From contig CAIUQR010000073.1 of assembly GCA_903901335.1 (NCBI GenBank), forward strand, positions 1 through 63,330: DNA of 63,330 nt, written 5' to 3'. This DNA comes from an uncultured delta proteobacterium (GTDB lineage Bacteria > Desulfobacterota > Desulfobulbia > Desulfobulbales > Desulfocapsaceae). The translations under genes were made by a program, and so were the position numbers. The notes below the pieces were generated by a model. The model was not told the origin of the DNA, made no database searches, and was given only the letters and a program-made list of their open reading frames with translations. Positions 53,191-61,410 of this stretch are shown in pieces (the first letter of the stretch is position 1; every line of letters begins with the position of its first letter).

Positions 53191-54318
53191 ATGCTGCAAC
53201 GTATCCGGAGAATGCTGATCAAGGAATTTCTGCAGATGCTGCGCGACCCCCGGATGCGCATTGCAATCTTCGGAGTTCCCGTCATCCAGATGACGATCAT
53301 GGCCTTTGCCCTGACCACCGACGTGATGAATATCCGCACGGCTGTGCTCGATATGGACAAGACACCGTCCTCGCGGGAGCTGATCACTGCCTTCACCTCC
53401 AGCCGCTATTTCCGGGTCGTAACCAACCTGACCTCCGACGGGGAGATCACCCCTCTGCTGGATCACGGAGAGGTGCGGGTGGTGCTGACCATCCCGTTCG
53501 GTTTCGAGCGGGATATCCTCTCGGAACGCACGGCCGCTGTCCAGCTCATCACCGACGGCACCGACAGTAATTCCACCGCCATCGGCCTTGGCTACGCCAG
53601 CATCGTCATTAATGAGTTTTCAGACAAAAAGCAGACCGAACGTCTCGAAACCAAAGGCCTCACCACCTCTCCCCTCCAGGTCGAGACCGTTGCCCGCGCC
53701 TGGTTCAATACCAACCAGGAGAGCAAATATTATTATGTCCCGTCGCTGGTTGCGACCATGCTGTTTATCTTCAGCATGCTGCTCACCAGTATCGGCATCG
53801 TCAGAGAAAAAGAGATCGGCACCATCGAACAGGTGATGGTGACCCCGATCCGCGGCCTCGAATTCATCCTCGGCAAGACCATTCCGTATATGCTCACCGG
53901 TTATATCTCGATGACGATTATGCTCTTCGTCGCCTACCTGATCTTCGGGATCCATGTCAAAGGCAGCCTGCTCCTGCTCTACATCCTTTCCGGCATTTAT
54001 CTGGCCGGAAACATCGGGATTGCGTTGATTATCAGCGTCAGCGCCGAGACCCAGCAGCAGGCCCTGCTGACCAGCTTTATGATTCTGATGCCCTGTGTTA
54101 TGCTCAGCGGCTTTATGTTTCCGATAACAAACATGCCCGCGCCGGTCCAGGTGGCCACCTGGCTGAACCCGATGCGCTGGTACCTGGTCATCCTGCGCGG
54201 GATAGTGATGAAGAGCATCGGCATACAGGTCCTCTGGCCGGCGATCCTGGCCCAGACGGCCCTGTCCGTCTCCTTTATTGTTATCGCCGCATCACGATTC
54301 AGGAAGACACTCTCATGA
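53191..54318 (+). CDS. ABC-2 type permease (YbhR-like)
   Basis: 375 aa, same topology as the preceding permease and clearly its paralogue: LLTSIGIVREKEIGTIEQVMVTPIRG and MRWYLVILRGIVMKSIG correspond to the motifs there. ATG 53191 follows the previous stop by 3 bp. Together they form the channel of the efflux pump. Confidence 0.93.
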   Translation: MLQRIRRMLIKEFLQMLRDPRMRIAIFGVPVIQMTIMAFALTTDVMNIRTAVLDMDKTPSSRELITAFTSSRYFRVVTNLTSDGEITPLLDHGEVRVVLTIPFGFERDILSERTAAVQLITDGTDSNSTAIGLGYASIVINEFSDKKQTERLETKGLTTSPLQVETVARAWFNTNQESKYYYVPSLVATMLFIFSMLLTSIGIVREKEIGTIEQVMVTPIRGLEFILGKTIPYMLTGYISMTIMLFVAYLIFGIHVKGSLLLLYILSGIYLAGNIGIALIISVSAETQQQALLTSFMILMPCVMLSGFMFPITNMPAPVQVATWLNPMRWYLVILRGIVMKSIGIQVLWPAILAQTALSVSFIVIAASRFRKTLS

Positions 54319-54349
54319 ACCACCGTACCTTTTCACCTCAGGAGGCACC

Positions 54350-55657
54350 ATGCCACGATTTTCTTTAACCGTGATCCTGTTTTTGCTTCTGTCCTTCACC
54401 GGCGCCGCCCAGGAAACCGGAGCAGAGCAGACACTGACCCTGGCCGAGGCGCTGCAGACAGCCTTTATCAATAACCCGTCCCTCCGGGAGGCCGATCAGA
54501 CCCATAACAGCGCCCTGGCGGAGGTACGGAGCACCCAGGCTGACTTTTTCTTCAAGGCATCCACCCATTATAATTTCGGCAGTCTTCAGGACGCGCCATT
54601 CCAGAGGATCAATGGCATCCAAATGCAGGTCGGCGACCGGGACGTCCATCACTGGGATGTGACCCTGACTCAGCCCTTGTTCACCGGGTTCGCGATTACC
54701 AGTCGGTATCAGATGGCCAACATCTCGGCAAAGATAAAGGACCTGGAAAAAGAGCGCACCCTGCTTGACGTCAGTCAGGCGGTGAAGACGGCCTGGTTCA
54801 CCTCTCTTCTCACCGGTAAGACTGAAAAAGTGGCCTCCGATACGGTTTCAGCGCTCACCGCTCATGCAAAGGATGCTGAAGGATTTTTCCGGCATGGTGT
54901 TATCCCGCAGAATGATCTGCTGAAATCGAAGGTGGCCCTGGCAAACGCCCTTCAGGAAAAAGAGCGGGCCCATGCCGACGCTCAGATCGCCCTCGCCAGA
55001 CTCTATACCGTCATCGGCATCGATCTGAACGCAGTCAGGCGTCAAGAGGATACCGAGACGATCCAGCCGCAGACGTACGACCTCCAGGCCCTGACGGCTG
55101 AGGCCCTGAACAACAGTCCGGTTCTGGCGAGTTACAGACTGGGGCAGGAAAGTTTTGATCAGGCCATCGCCCTGGCCAAAAGCCCCTATTATCCCGAGAT
55201 CGCCCTCACCGGAAAATACGAACAAAACGGCAATGATTTCGGTGCCGAAACAAACACCTACTCCAATGAACATAATGCCTCCGTGATGGTGACGGCCAAA
55301 TGGGATTTTTTCGAATGGGGGAAGACCGGGGCAAATATCGAGAAGCAGAAACTCTCCAAACTGGCCCTCATCGAAAAGATGAAAGGGGTTGAAGACCAGA
55401 TTAAACTGGAGATCAAAAGCGCCTTCCTTGATCTCCAGGTGGCCGAAAATAATATCGGCACCGCCCGTGAAGGTTTACAGCAGGCCAGGGAAAATACCCG
55501 GATCACCGATCTGCAATACCGGAATCAGGTGACGACCTCAACAGAGGTCCTTGATTCCAGGAGATTTTTAAGCCAGGCCGAAACAAATTATTACCGTGCC
55601 CTCTATGGCTATATGGTCGCCCTTGCCAACCTGGAAAGGGCGCTGGGAAGAAAATAA
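54350..55657 (+). CDS. TolC-family outer-membrane efflux protein
   Basis: About 435 aa. ATG 54350 is preceded by CAGGAGG; the frame upstream to 54278 overlaps the permease. A signal peptide (about 1-19) is followed by two OEP repeats with long amphipathic helices (LTLAEALQTAFINNPSLREADQ; LTAEALNNSPVLASYRLGQ) and beta-barrel strands such as SVMVTAKWDFFEWGKT. It completes a trans-envelope pump with the HlyD protein and the ABC core. Unlike E. coli ybhGFSR, the outer channel gene is part of the operon. Confidence 0.93.
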   Translation: MPRFSLTVILFLLLSFTGAAQETGAEQTLTLAEALQTAFINNPSLREADQTHNSALAEVRSTQADFFFKASTHYNFGSLQDAPFQRINGIQMQVGDRDVHHWDVTLTQPLFTGFAITSRYQMANISAKIKDLEKERTLLDVSQAVKTAWFTSLLTGKTEKVASDTVSALTAHAKDAEGFFRHGVIPQNDLLKSKVALANALQEKERAHADAQIALARLYTVIGIDLNAVRRQEDTETIQPQTYDLQALTAEALNNSPVLASYRLGQESFDQAIALAKSPYYPEIALTGKYEQNGNDFGAETNTYSNEHNASVMVTAKWDFFEWGKTGANIEKQKLSKLALIEKMKGVEDQIKLEIKSAFLDLQVAENNIGTAREGLQQARENTRITDLQYRNQVTTSTEVLDSRRFLSQAETNYYRALYGYMVALANLERALGRK

Positions 55658-55771
55658 GGGAGTGAAGTCGAATATCTTTCTTCTTGATAAAGTCGGTATT
55701 TTGCAATATGGAGAGGGCCGTATCTCAACTCGTGTCGAAATGCTTCATCCTTTTAATCGCGGAACACTAAA

Positions 55772-56743
55772 ATGATCTTCAAAAAACATATAATCGTCCT
55801 TGCCCTGACTGTCGGCCTCCTCTCTTCCCTGAGCGCGAACGCAGCTCCAGAAAAAGGAAAAATTCCCGCCAAAAAGGAGATGAGCACCAGCCAGGCCATA
55901 ATCCTCGGCATCGTGGAAGGGCTGACGGAATATCTGCCGGTCAGCTCGACCGGCCACCTGCTGCTGACCGAACGGATCATGAAGATCGGCGAGGACCAGT
56001 CGCTTTCGGCCAACCAGCAGGAGCGCGAAAAGGAGGCGGTCGACGCCTACACCATCTGTATCCAGGCAGGGGCGATCATCGCGGTGCTCGGCCTCTATTT
56101 CAGCCGGGTCATGCAGATGCTCAGAGGACTGATCGGGAGAGATCCGCTCGGTCTCCGACTGCTGATCAATGTGGCGGCAGGCTTTCTGCCCGCGGCGGTA
56201 ATCGGGCTGATATTCAATAAGATCATCAAGGAATATCTCTTCGGCCCGTGGCCGGTGGTGGTCGCCTGGCTGGTCGGTGGTCTGGCGATTCTCGTTGTCA
56301 GCCGCCGGAACCGGCGAAACAGCCGGTCAGCGCGTCCGGCGGCAGGAACGCTGGATTATCTGAGCTGGAAGATGGCCCTGATCATCGGTGTCGCTCAGTG
56401 TATCGCGATGTGGCCGGGGACCAGCCGCAGCCTGGTCACCATCGTCGGCGGGATGCTGGTGGGCCTGAGCCTGCCCGCCGCCGTCGAATACAGCTTCCTG
56501 CTGGGTGTGGTCACCCTGACTGCGGCTACCGGCTATGACGCCCTCAAACACGGTCAGATCATGATGCAGACCTTCGATCCGCAGGCCATGGCTATCGGGG
56601 TGTTCTTTGCCTTTGTGGCGGCCGTACTGTCGGTGAAGTGGATGGTCACCTATCTGAATCGCCATGGCCTGGCCATCTTCGGCTACTACCGGGTGGCTCT
56701 GGCCCTGACCACTGCAGTCCTCCTGGTAACAAAGCTCATCTGA
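55772..56743 (+). CDS. uppP: undecaprenyl-diphosphate phosphatase with leader-like extension
   Basis: 323 aa; typical UppP/BacA is about 270. The core motifs are complete: IILGIVEGLTEYLPVSSTGHLLL near residues 43-65 and MWPGTSRSLVTIVGGMLVG near 222-240, plus about eight helices. It dephosphorylates undecaprenyl pyrophosphate to recycle the lipid carrier for peptidoglycan and O-antigen. Before the core there are about 38 extra residues that look like a cleavable signal peptide (hydrophobic stretch, then SANA) and a basic linker. No good ribosome site precedes the internal ATG at residue 37 (MSTSQAII), though GGAG at 55877-55880 is close by. Confidence 0.92.
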   Translation: MIFKKHIIVLALTVGLLSSLSANAAPEKGKIPAKKEMSTSQAIILGIVEGLTEYLPVSSTGHLLLTERIMKIGEDQSLSANQQEREKEAVDAYTICIQAGAIIAVLGLYFSRVMQMLRGLIGRDPLGLRLLINVAAGFLPAAVIGLIFNKIIKEYLFGPWPVVVAWLVGGLAILVVSRRNRRNSRSARPAAGTLDYLSWKMALIIGVAQCIAMWPGTSRSLVTIVGGMLVGLSLPAAVEYSFLLGVVTLTAATGYDALKHGQIMMQTFDPQAMAIGVFFAFVAAVLSVKWMVTYLNRHGLAIFGYYRVALALTTAVLLVTKLI

Positions 56744-56842
56744 GAGGAACCCCCTTCAAGACTGATAAATACACCGGCAAAAGCATTTTTCAGTCGATTT
56801 TTTTGCGTTTTAGATTATTCTTTGCCGGCCAGCAACCTGCCC

Positions 56843-56928
56843 GGAGGGTTAGCATAATGGTAATGCAGCAGCCTCGAAAGCTGCCGGGTGAATAGCCCCT
56901 GAGGGTTCGAATCCCTTGCCCTCCGCCA
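56843..56928 (+). tRNA. tRNA-Ser (anticodon CGA)
   Basis: Class II tRNA with acceptor stem GGAGGGT/GCCCTCC (last pair T-G), discriminator G and encoded CCA. The anticodon stem GCAGC/GCTGC encloses CTCGAAA, giving CGA. The long variable arm and the T-arm GAGGG-TTCGAAT-CCCTT follow. It decodes UCG. It marks the left border of an integrative element; its 3' end is the probable attachment site. Confidence 0.96.
56901..56928 (+). other. putative attL in the 3' end of tRNA-Ser
   Basis: The integrase gene begins 249 bp after the tRNA in the same orientation, as in P4-like elements that use the tRNA T-arm and 3' end as attB. No second copy of this sequence was found in the window, so attR must lie beyond base 63330. 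Confidence 0.4.
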
Positions 56929-56964
56929 TATCATCATCCAAAGACGTTTCATCAAATACAATTT

Positions 56965-56998
56965 ACCCGCTCTCCATAAAGGATTGCGGGTTTTTTAT
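56965..56998 (+). terminator. terminator after tRNA-Ser
   Basis: ACCCGC (56965-56970) pairs with GCGGGT (56986-56991), followed by TTTTTTATT. The loop is 15 nt with some internal pairing. Confidence 0.65.
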
Positions 56999-57043
56999 TG
57001 TCCAGTAACGTTCTATAATATCCGCTTGAATCCCACCTTTTTT

Positions 57044-57176
57044 GTTGGTATAATGTTGGTATAATCGACAGGCATGGAAGGCTGATACCAACAAAAACGA
57101 TGTTTTCAAGATATCAACCTCTTACGCCTGCTCCTGCCATCGTTTTCAATACCAACAATCGCCGGGAGGTACCAAC
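57044..57176. repeat. six GTTGGTAT-type repeats before the integrase
   Basis: GTTGGTAT occurs directly at 57044-57051 and 57055-57062 (each running into TATAAT) and inverted as ATACCAAC at 57085-57092 and 57149-57156. Single-mismatch inverted copies are ATATCAAC (57111-57118) and GTACCAAC (57169-57176, touching the integrase ATG). They are candidates for integrase arm sites or an autoregulatory operator over tandem -10 boxes. Confidence 0.75.
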
Positions 57177-58400
57177 ATGGGGGGACCGACAAATAAGCTG
57201 ACAGAGCTTTCGTTGAAAAATGTGAAGCCTGGACCGAAAACGAGAAAGATATCGGATGGTGGCGGATTATTCCTTGAGATCAATAAGAACGGTTCTAAAT
57301 ATTGGAGACTGGCCTACCGTTTCGCCGGAAAACAGAAACTCCTGGCCTTTGGCGTGTATCCCGGCGTATCTCTCACCAAGGCGAGGGAAGCAGCGCAAAA
57401 TGCCAAAAAAGAACTCGCAGCAGGGAAAGACCCCGGCATAGTCAGAAAAATCAGCAAGTCTGTCGGAGACGAAAACAATACCTTTCAATTCGTAGCGCTT
57501 GAGTGGCTGGAGAAATTCAAACACCAATGGACAGAGACCCATCTCAAGAGCATATCGGGCAGGCTCAAACTGCATGTGTATCCATGGATCGGCGACCGAC
57601 CCGTGGGAGAAATCACCGCTCCGGAAATGCTTTCCGTCCTTCGAAGGATCGAGGCACGCGGGCACTTGGAAAATGCTCATAGAGCGATGACCAACTCAGG
57701 ACAGGTCTTCAGGTACGCTATTGCAACCGGCAGGGCAGAAAGAAATCCCTGTGCTGATTTAAAGGGTGCCATCCCTCCACCATCAGTCAAGCATATGTCC
57801 TCGATCACCGATCCAAAAGATGTTGGGGAGTTGATGCGCGCCATCTCAAGATATTCCGGCTACACACTCACCCGTTGCGCCCTGCAATTGACGGCATATG
57901 TTTTCCTGCGTAGTGGAGAAATTCGTTTCGCTGAATGGTCGGAGTTTGATTTTGAAAAAAGAGAATGGCGTGTCCCCATGAAAAAAATGAAAGGACTGAG
58001 GAAGGATAAGGAGGCCAACCCGAACAATTATCACCTTGTCCCACTGGCTGATCAGGTTATCAAAATCTTGGAAGAGGTCCGTGCCCTGTCAGGTGACGGC
58101 AAATATCTGTTCCCTGGTCTTCGCACCTATGACAAGCCTATAAGTGACGCCACACTGACAAATGCCCTTAGGCGTATGGGCTACAGCCAGGAAGAGTTGC
58201 ACGTTCATGGCTTTCGGGCAATGGCCCGAACCTTGATCAGACAGGAACTCGGCTTTGATGAGGAACCGATAGAAAGACAGCTTGGACATGCGGTTAAAGG
58301 CCCATTGGGAGCAGCATACAACAGGGCTGATTTTGTCGAAGAGCGACGGCGGATGATGCAGGTCTGGGCCGATTATCTGGACAAATTGGAAAATAGCTGA
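57177..58400 (+). CDS. P4-type tyrosine integrase (DUF4102 N-terminus)
   Basis: 407 aa. The N-terminal DUF4102 arm-binding domain (about 5-95) starts LTELSLKNVKPGPKTRKISD. A core-binding domain (about 105-190) and the catalytic domain follow. Active-site residues are Arg in FLRSGEIR, the HxxR box HGFRAMAR, His in LGHAVKG and Tyr in AAYNRADF. ATG 57177 has GGGAGG upstream, within the last repeat. It integrates and, with an excisionase, excises the element at tRNA-Ser. Confidence 0.95.
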   Translation: MGGPTNKLTELSLKNVKPGPKTRKISDGGGLFLEINKNGSKYWRLAYRFAGKQKLLAFGVYPGVSLTKAREAAQNAKKELAAGKDPGIVRKISKSVGDENNTFQFVALEWLEKFKHQWTETHLKSISGRLKLHVYPWIGDRPVGEITAPEMLSVLRRIEARGHLENAHRAMTNSGQVFRYAIATGRAERNPCADLKGAIPPPSVKHMSSITDPKDVGELMRAISRYSGYTLTRCALQLTAYVFLRSGEIRFAEWSEFDFEKREWRVPMKKMKGLRKDKEANPNNYHLVPLADQVIKILEEVRALSGDGKYLFPGLRTYDKPISDATLTNALRRMGYSQEELHVHGFRAMARTLIRQELGFDEEPIERQLGHAVKGPLGAAYNRADFVEERRRMMQVWADYLDKLENS

Positions 58401-58431
58401 AAAAAGAGCTGCTCTCTCCTCCCTTGCTGAT

Positions 58432-58779
58432 TCATGATCTGGCTCTGCATTTTTCTGAACCAATCTTTATCTTTTCGGGTTCTTGGTTTCCAAACCCTTT
58501 CGGGGGATAATATTTAAAGTCAACCTTTTCACTAAAATCTCTCATAAAGTCTGAAAATTCCCGGATAGCATTCAGGGCATTGTCTCTGAGAACCATGGCC
58601 TCCTCTTCCGGTATCCCTCCGGATTCACTCCAGAGGTCCTTGAATTTGCCATAGGCCATGTCAAACTGTCGAACGATGTTCAACATCTTGATGCCCCAGA
58701 TTGACTCCAATTCTATGATCTTTACCCGACCTTCTCGAGAAATGGATTTATTCTTGATCCTGAATTTCTGCGCCTTCAT
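58432..58779 (-). CDS. hypothetical protein of the element, minus strand
   Basis: 115 aa from ATG 58779, which has GGGAGGG six bases upstream; the frame to 58833 is unneeded. It is basic at the N-terminus (MKAQKFRIKNKSISREGR) then mostly helical (ELESIWGIKMLNIVRQFDMAYGK split across 30-55, EEEAMVLRDNALNAIREFSDFMRDF split across 75-100), with a charged tail. No family is recognised. It is the only minus-strand gene in the element and has its own strong promoter about 170 bp upstream. A regulator or small immunity/toxin-type role is possible but unproven. Confidence 0.7.
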   Translation of the reverse strand: MKAQKFRIKNKSISREGRVKIIELESIWGIKMLNIVRQFDMAYGKFKDLWSESGGIPEEEAMVLRDNALNAIREFSDFMRDFSEKVDFKYYPPKGFGNQEPEKIKIGSEKCRARS

Positions 58780-58951
58780 TTTTTCCCTCCCGACAATTTT
58801 CTTTGAGGAAAGCAAAAAGTTTTTTTCTGTCAACTATTCTTCACTACACTTCACTGAGCTTCACACAGCATCATTTTGGCTCTACAACAAAGGAACAAAT
58901 AGTTCATTTTGATAATATAATCATATATTAACAAATATTTTCCCTTGCCTC

Positions 58952-58980
58952 ATTATCCAGAGATGGCTATATAATGTCAA
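58952..58980 (-). promoter_or_regulatory. near-consensus sigma-70 promoter
   Basis: On the minus strand TTGACA (58975-58980) is followed after exactly 17 bp by GATAAT (58952-58957). It points at the hypothetical gene 58432-58779 with a leader of about 165 nt. Confidence 0.65.
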
Positions 58981-59072
58981 TAATAATTTATTCCGTTCGA
59001 TACGATGGAGGTCAAAGGCAGACAACAGACAAAAACCAAACTTTGTGATAAAGCAGCTCCTTCACAGGAACT

Positions 59073-59113
59073 CCGGATTGGAAGGTAACGTTGCTCCGTT
59101 ATCAACCATCCGG
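59073..59113. repeat. long imperfect hairpin
   Basis: CCGGAT (59073-59078) pairs with ATCCGG (59108-59113); inside, GG pairs with CC across an AA/AA internal loop, and GGTAACG pairs with CGTTATC around the loop TTGCTC. About 15 base pairs in a 41-nt unit. Confidence 0.75.
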
Positions 59114-59608
59114 TTAAAAATCGAGGGACCCGTTGCGAGCACAGTATGGCCAACGCGGTTCTGTTCCCCAGGTACCTTGTACCGCTCTTGAAGCCCCATG
59201 ATTTTGCGGAAGAGAGTTGAGGAACCACGCCGGTTCCCTGCGTAATGATGTCAGGGAGACTAAATTGCCCTTTTGGGGTACAGGCAACAGACGATAAAAA
59301 CACCAGCTGAGTCAAACACCTGCATGGAGGGATAGGCTCGCAATGATGCACTATCGGACAAACAACATATCCTGCCAGTTTCCGTGGGTTAGTGGACTTG
59401 GTTTACATATGTAAATCAGGCCATAGCCTACCGGGATAATATGATTTAATCCTGCGACTGGCATTTTCCTGTCTCTCTGCCAGGATTCTCATACTTTTCC
59501 ATCTGTCTTGCCTATCGTATCGCAACGGGGACGTCCGAATGGTTCGGATTTTCCCTGCGGAATCCATTGATTGGAACTAATCATCATGAAGGCCAATCAG
59601 AGAATTGT

Positions 59609-59920
59609 ATGGAGAATATTTCGATGGAAGATTCAGCAAACACCCTCTTGCCGGCAACCGGTTTTGTCCGAATATGGAGTATCATTGGAGACTCTGAAAG
59701 TAACCCACCAACACCTGCAATCATTCCGGTCTCCAGGAGCACCTGGTGGGCCGGAGTCAAATCCGGCCGTTTTCCTTCACCGATAAAACTCGGGCCGCGC
59801 ATTACGGCCTGGCGGGTCGAGGATATTCGTAGACTGATATCTGATAGCAACTCGTTCCAGAATAATTCAGGGACGGATACCGAGAGTTACGCCGATGGAA
59901 TGGATAAAAGTCATGTGTAA
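59609..59920 (+). CDS. AlpA-like DNA-binding protein / candidate excisionase
   Basis: About 103 aa from ATG 59609; MEDSAN at 59624 is another possible start. The central part matches AlpA-family proteins: VSRSTWWAGVKSGRFPSPIK followed by LGPRITAWRVEDIRRLI, a MerR-like winged HTH. AlpA activates int or acts as an excision factor in P4-like elements. An extra N-terminal GFVRIWSIIGD segment is usual for the subgroup. It overlaps the next gene by 26 bp. Confidence 0.85.
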   Translation: MENISMEDSANTLLPATGFVRIWSIIGDSESNPPTPAIIPVSRSTWWAGVKSGRFPSPIKLGPRITAWRVEDIRRLISDSNSFQNNSGTDTESYADGMDKSHV

Positions 59921-60884
59921 TATCCTCGACCATAGAAAAATGAAAATGATCCGTGGTAGGCCGGATGGAGACGCCCTCGTCCTGCTCTGGCTCCTGATGC
60001 TCACCGAGGCTGGCAAATGCAACCGCGGTGGCTACCTGATGGTATCGGACGACTACCCGTATACCGAGGAGACGCTGAATATACAGACGGGGATTTCTCT
60101 GCCCACAGTCCGCCTCGGACTCGATGCCTTTGCTAAACTGGGCATGATCGACAGGAAGGATGGAGCGATTTTCATCAAGAACTGGAGGAAGTATCAGAGC
60201 GAAGACAAACTGGAGGCACGTCGGGAAAAAGAGAGGCTCCGGCAGCAGCGGCATCGGGCTAAGGAGAGGGAGAAAATAAACGCCCTGACGCCACCGGATC
60301 CGGTGTCACGTGACAGCGAAACGTTACTGTCACGTGACGTCACGCTTGAGAACAGACAAGACAAGAGTAGAGAAGAAAAGACAACAACAGAACAAGCGCT
60401 GTCGTTGTTGGAGGGAACTACTTTTGCGAAGATCTCCAGACGGGATCTGGAGAGTCTTGAAAAGCGACACGGTTCTGACCTGCTTCTGCAGTTTGCCGAT
60501 GTTGCCGCCGAGATGTGGAGACGTGACCACGCAGACCGGCATAATCCCGGAGGGTACCTCCACTCTCTATGTTGTTCTCTGGCAGTCCCTGATTGGTATG
60601 TCTCCTTTGAAGAACGCCTAAAAACGAGTCGTGATCGACAACAGCCGCTAAAAGCAAAGAAAGCAAGGGAAGAGGAGGTATCCCATAATGAAGCGCAAAA
60701 AATAGCCGCCATGGAAGGTTTATGGGCATCGTTATCCGATGAGGCACGTAAGGGATACCTGGAGAAGGCCACTGCCGATCTGCGGGAAAAAAACATCCCG
60801 GTCTCACCTGAGGTGAACGAGCTTGTGGCCAAATCGAATGCCTGGGATGAAGCTCAGGCTCGCAGTCATGATTCAGCCTTGTGA
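59895..60884 (+). CDS. phage replisome organizer-type replication protein
   Basis: 329 aa. The N-terminal winged-helix domain (about 1-95; WIKVMCNILDHRKMKMI, VLLWLLMLTEAGK, ISLPTVRLGLDAFAKLGMI) matches the phage replisome-organizer N-terminal family. A highly charged linker (about 105-165) and a helical C-terminal region follow, as in DnaD-like or loader-binding proteins. It overlaps the AlpA-like gene. It likely binds the element origin and recruits the host replicative helicase. The hairpin array starts 6 bp after its stop, a good candidate origin (inference). Confidence 0.85.
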   Translation: MEWIKVMCNILDHRKMKMIRGRPDGDALVLLWLLMLTEAGKCNRGGYLMVSDDYPYTEETLNIQTGISLPTVRLGLDAFAKLGMIDRKDGAIFIKNWRKYQSEDKLEARREKERLRQQRHRAKEREKINALTPPDPVSRDSETLLSRDVTLENRQDKSREEKTTTEQALSLLEGTTFAKISRRDLESLEKRHGSDLLLQFADVAAEMWRRDHADRHNPGGYLHSLCCSLAVPDWYVSFEERLKTSRDRQQPLKAKKAREEEVSHNEAQKIAAMEGLWASLSDEARKGYLEKATADLREKNIPVSPEVNELVAKSNAWDEAQARSHDSAL

Positions 60885-60889
60885 AAAAG

Positions 60890-61107
60890 GAATCTGTGCG
60901 GAAGAGCCGCGCACAGATTCTCGCGCTTGCGCGCGAGGGCGGAAATTGAGGGCGCCGGCCCTGTCGCTGAGACCGCCTCCATTGCTGAGCGGTCCCTGCA
61001 GACAGCGGCCGGGCTCTCCGCGCCCTGAAATTTCCGCGCTGTGTCAGCCTGCGCCGACACAGCGCGGAACCAAAACAATCACTGCATTGTCGCGCCTGGC
61101 GCGACAA
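60890..61107. repeat. array of five strong hairpins, candidate replication origin or structured RNA
   Basis: H1 60890-60920: 11-bp perfect stem, 9-nt loop. H2 60920-60937: CTCGCGC/GCGCGAG, 4-nt loop. H3 60939-61037: a 99-nt near-palindrome, outer arms GCGGAAATT/AATTTCCGC plus AGGGCGC/GCGCCCT and an inner CCGGCC/GGCCGG and GACCGC/GCGGTC. H4 61032-61069: 14-bp perfect stem, 10-nt loop. H5 61087-61107: TTGTCGCGCC-T-GGCGCGACAA. H3 and H4 share a few bases, so they may compete. H5 ends just before the ribosome site of the next gene. Confidence 0.9.
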
Positions 61108-61125
61108 GAGAAGGAGGACGAGGTT

Positions 61126-61401
61126 ATGGGTAGAGAAGACGAGACATTTGATGCGCGGGTGGAGGTCACCCGGATCCGCTTGCGGCGCATAGAAGCAAGG
61201 AGAAAGCTCTTTCGCAAAAGCCGTCTTGATCGGTACCGGGTCGAACTGCTGGCCATGAAGCAGGCTGGTGCCTCCTGCGCCGATCTTGCCGAGTGGCTGC
61301 GGGTCAGCCACCGCTGCAAGATCCACCGCAGCACCATTGACCGCTACCTGAAAAAGCTTCCGGAGTTGAATGAGGCAGAACAAAAGACAATCCAACCATG
61401 A
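61126..61401 (+). CDS. small HTH-like protein of the element
   Basis: 91 aa from ATG 61126 with AAGGAGG upstream; the frame back to 60823 crosses the hairpin array and is not believed. It is strongly basic. A helix-turn-helix is suggested by MKQAGASCADLAEWLRV and HRSTIDRYLKKLPEL. Such small proteins occur beside recombinase genes in integrative elements, but the family is not named here. It may bind H5 just upstream of its own ribosome site. It precedes the recombinase by 9 bp. Confidence 0.75.
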   Translation: MGREDETFDARVEVTRIRLRRIEARRKLFRKSRLDRYRVELLAMKQAGASCADLAEWLRVSHRCKIHRSTIDRYLKKLPELNEAEQKTIQP

Positions 61402-61410
61402 GGTGAAAAC

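Larger units (their letters stand above)
58780..59608. other. long noncoding region inside the element
   Basis: 829 bp with no convincing gene. The left part is AT-rich and carries a strong minus-strand promoter (58952-58980). The middle (59041-59320) is GC-richer and folds into several inverted repeats: 59073-59113; CGTTG/CAACG near 59131-59155; GGTAC-CTT-GTACC; GGAACC/GGTTCC. The minus-strand frame 58977-59351 has no start signal. It could encode a structured RNA or be relic DNA. Confidence 0.5.

Noticed and set aside
58977..59351. Minus-strand 124-codon frame in the element's noncoding region
   Set aside because: It crosses several hairpins, has no ribosome site and no family resemblance; the open frame seems accidental.
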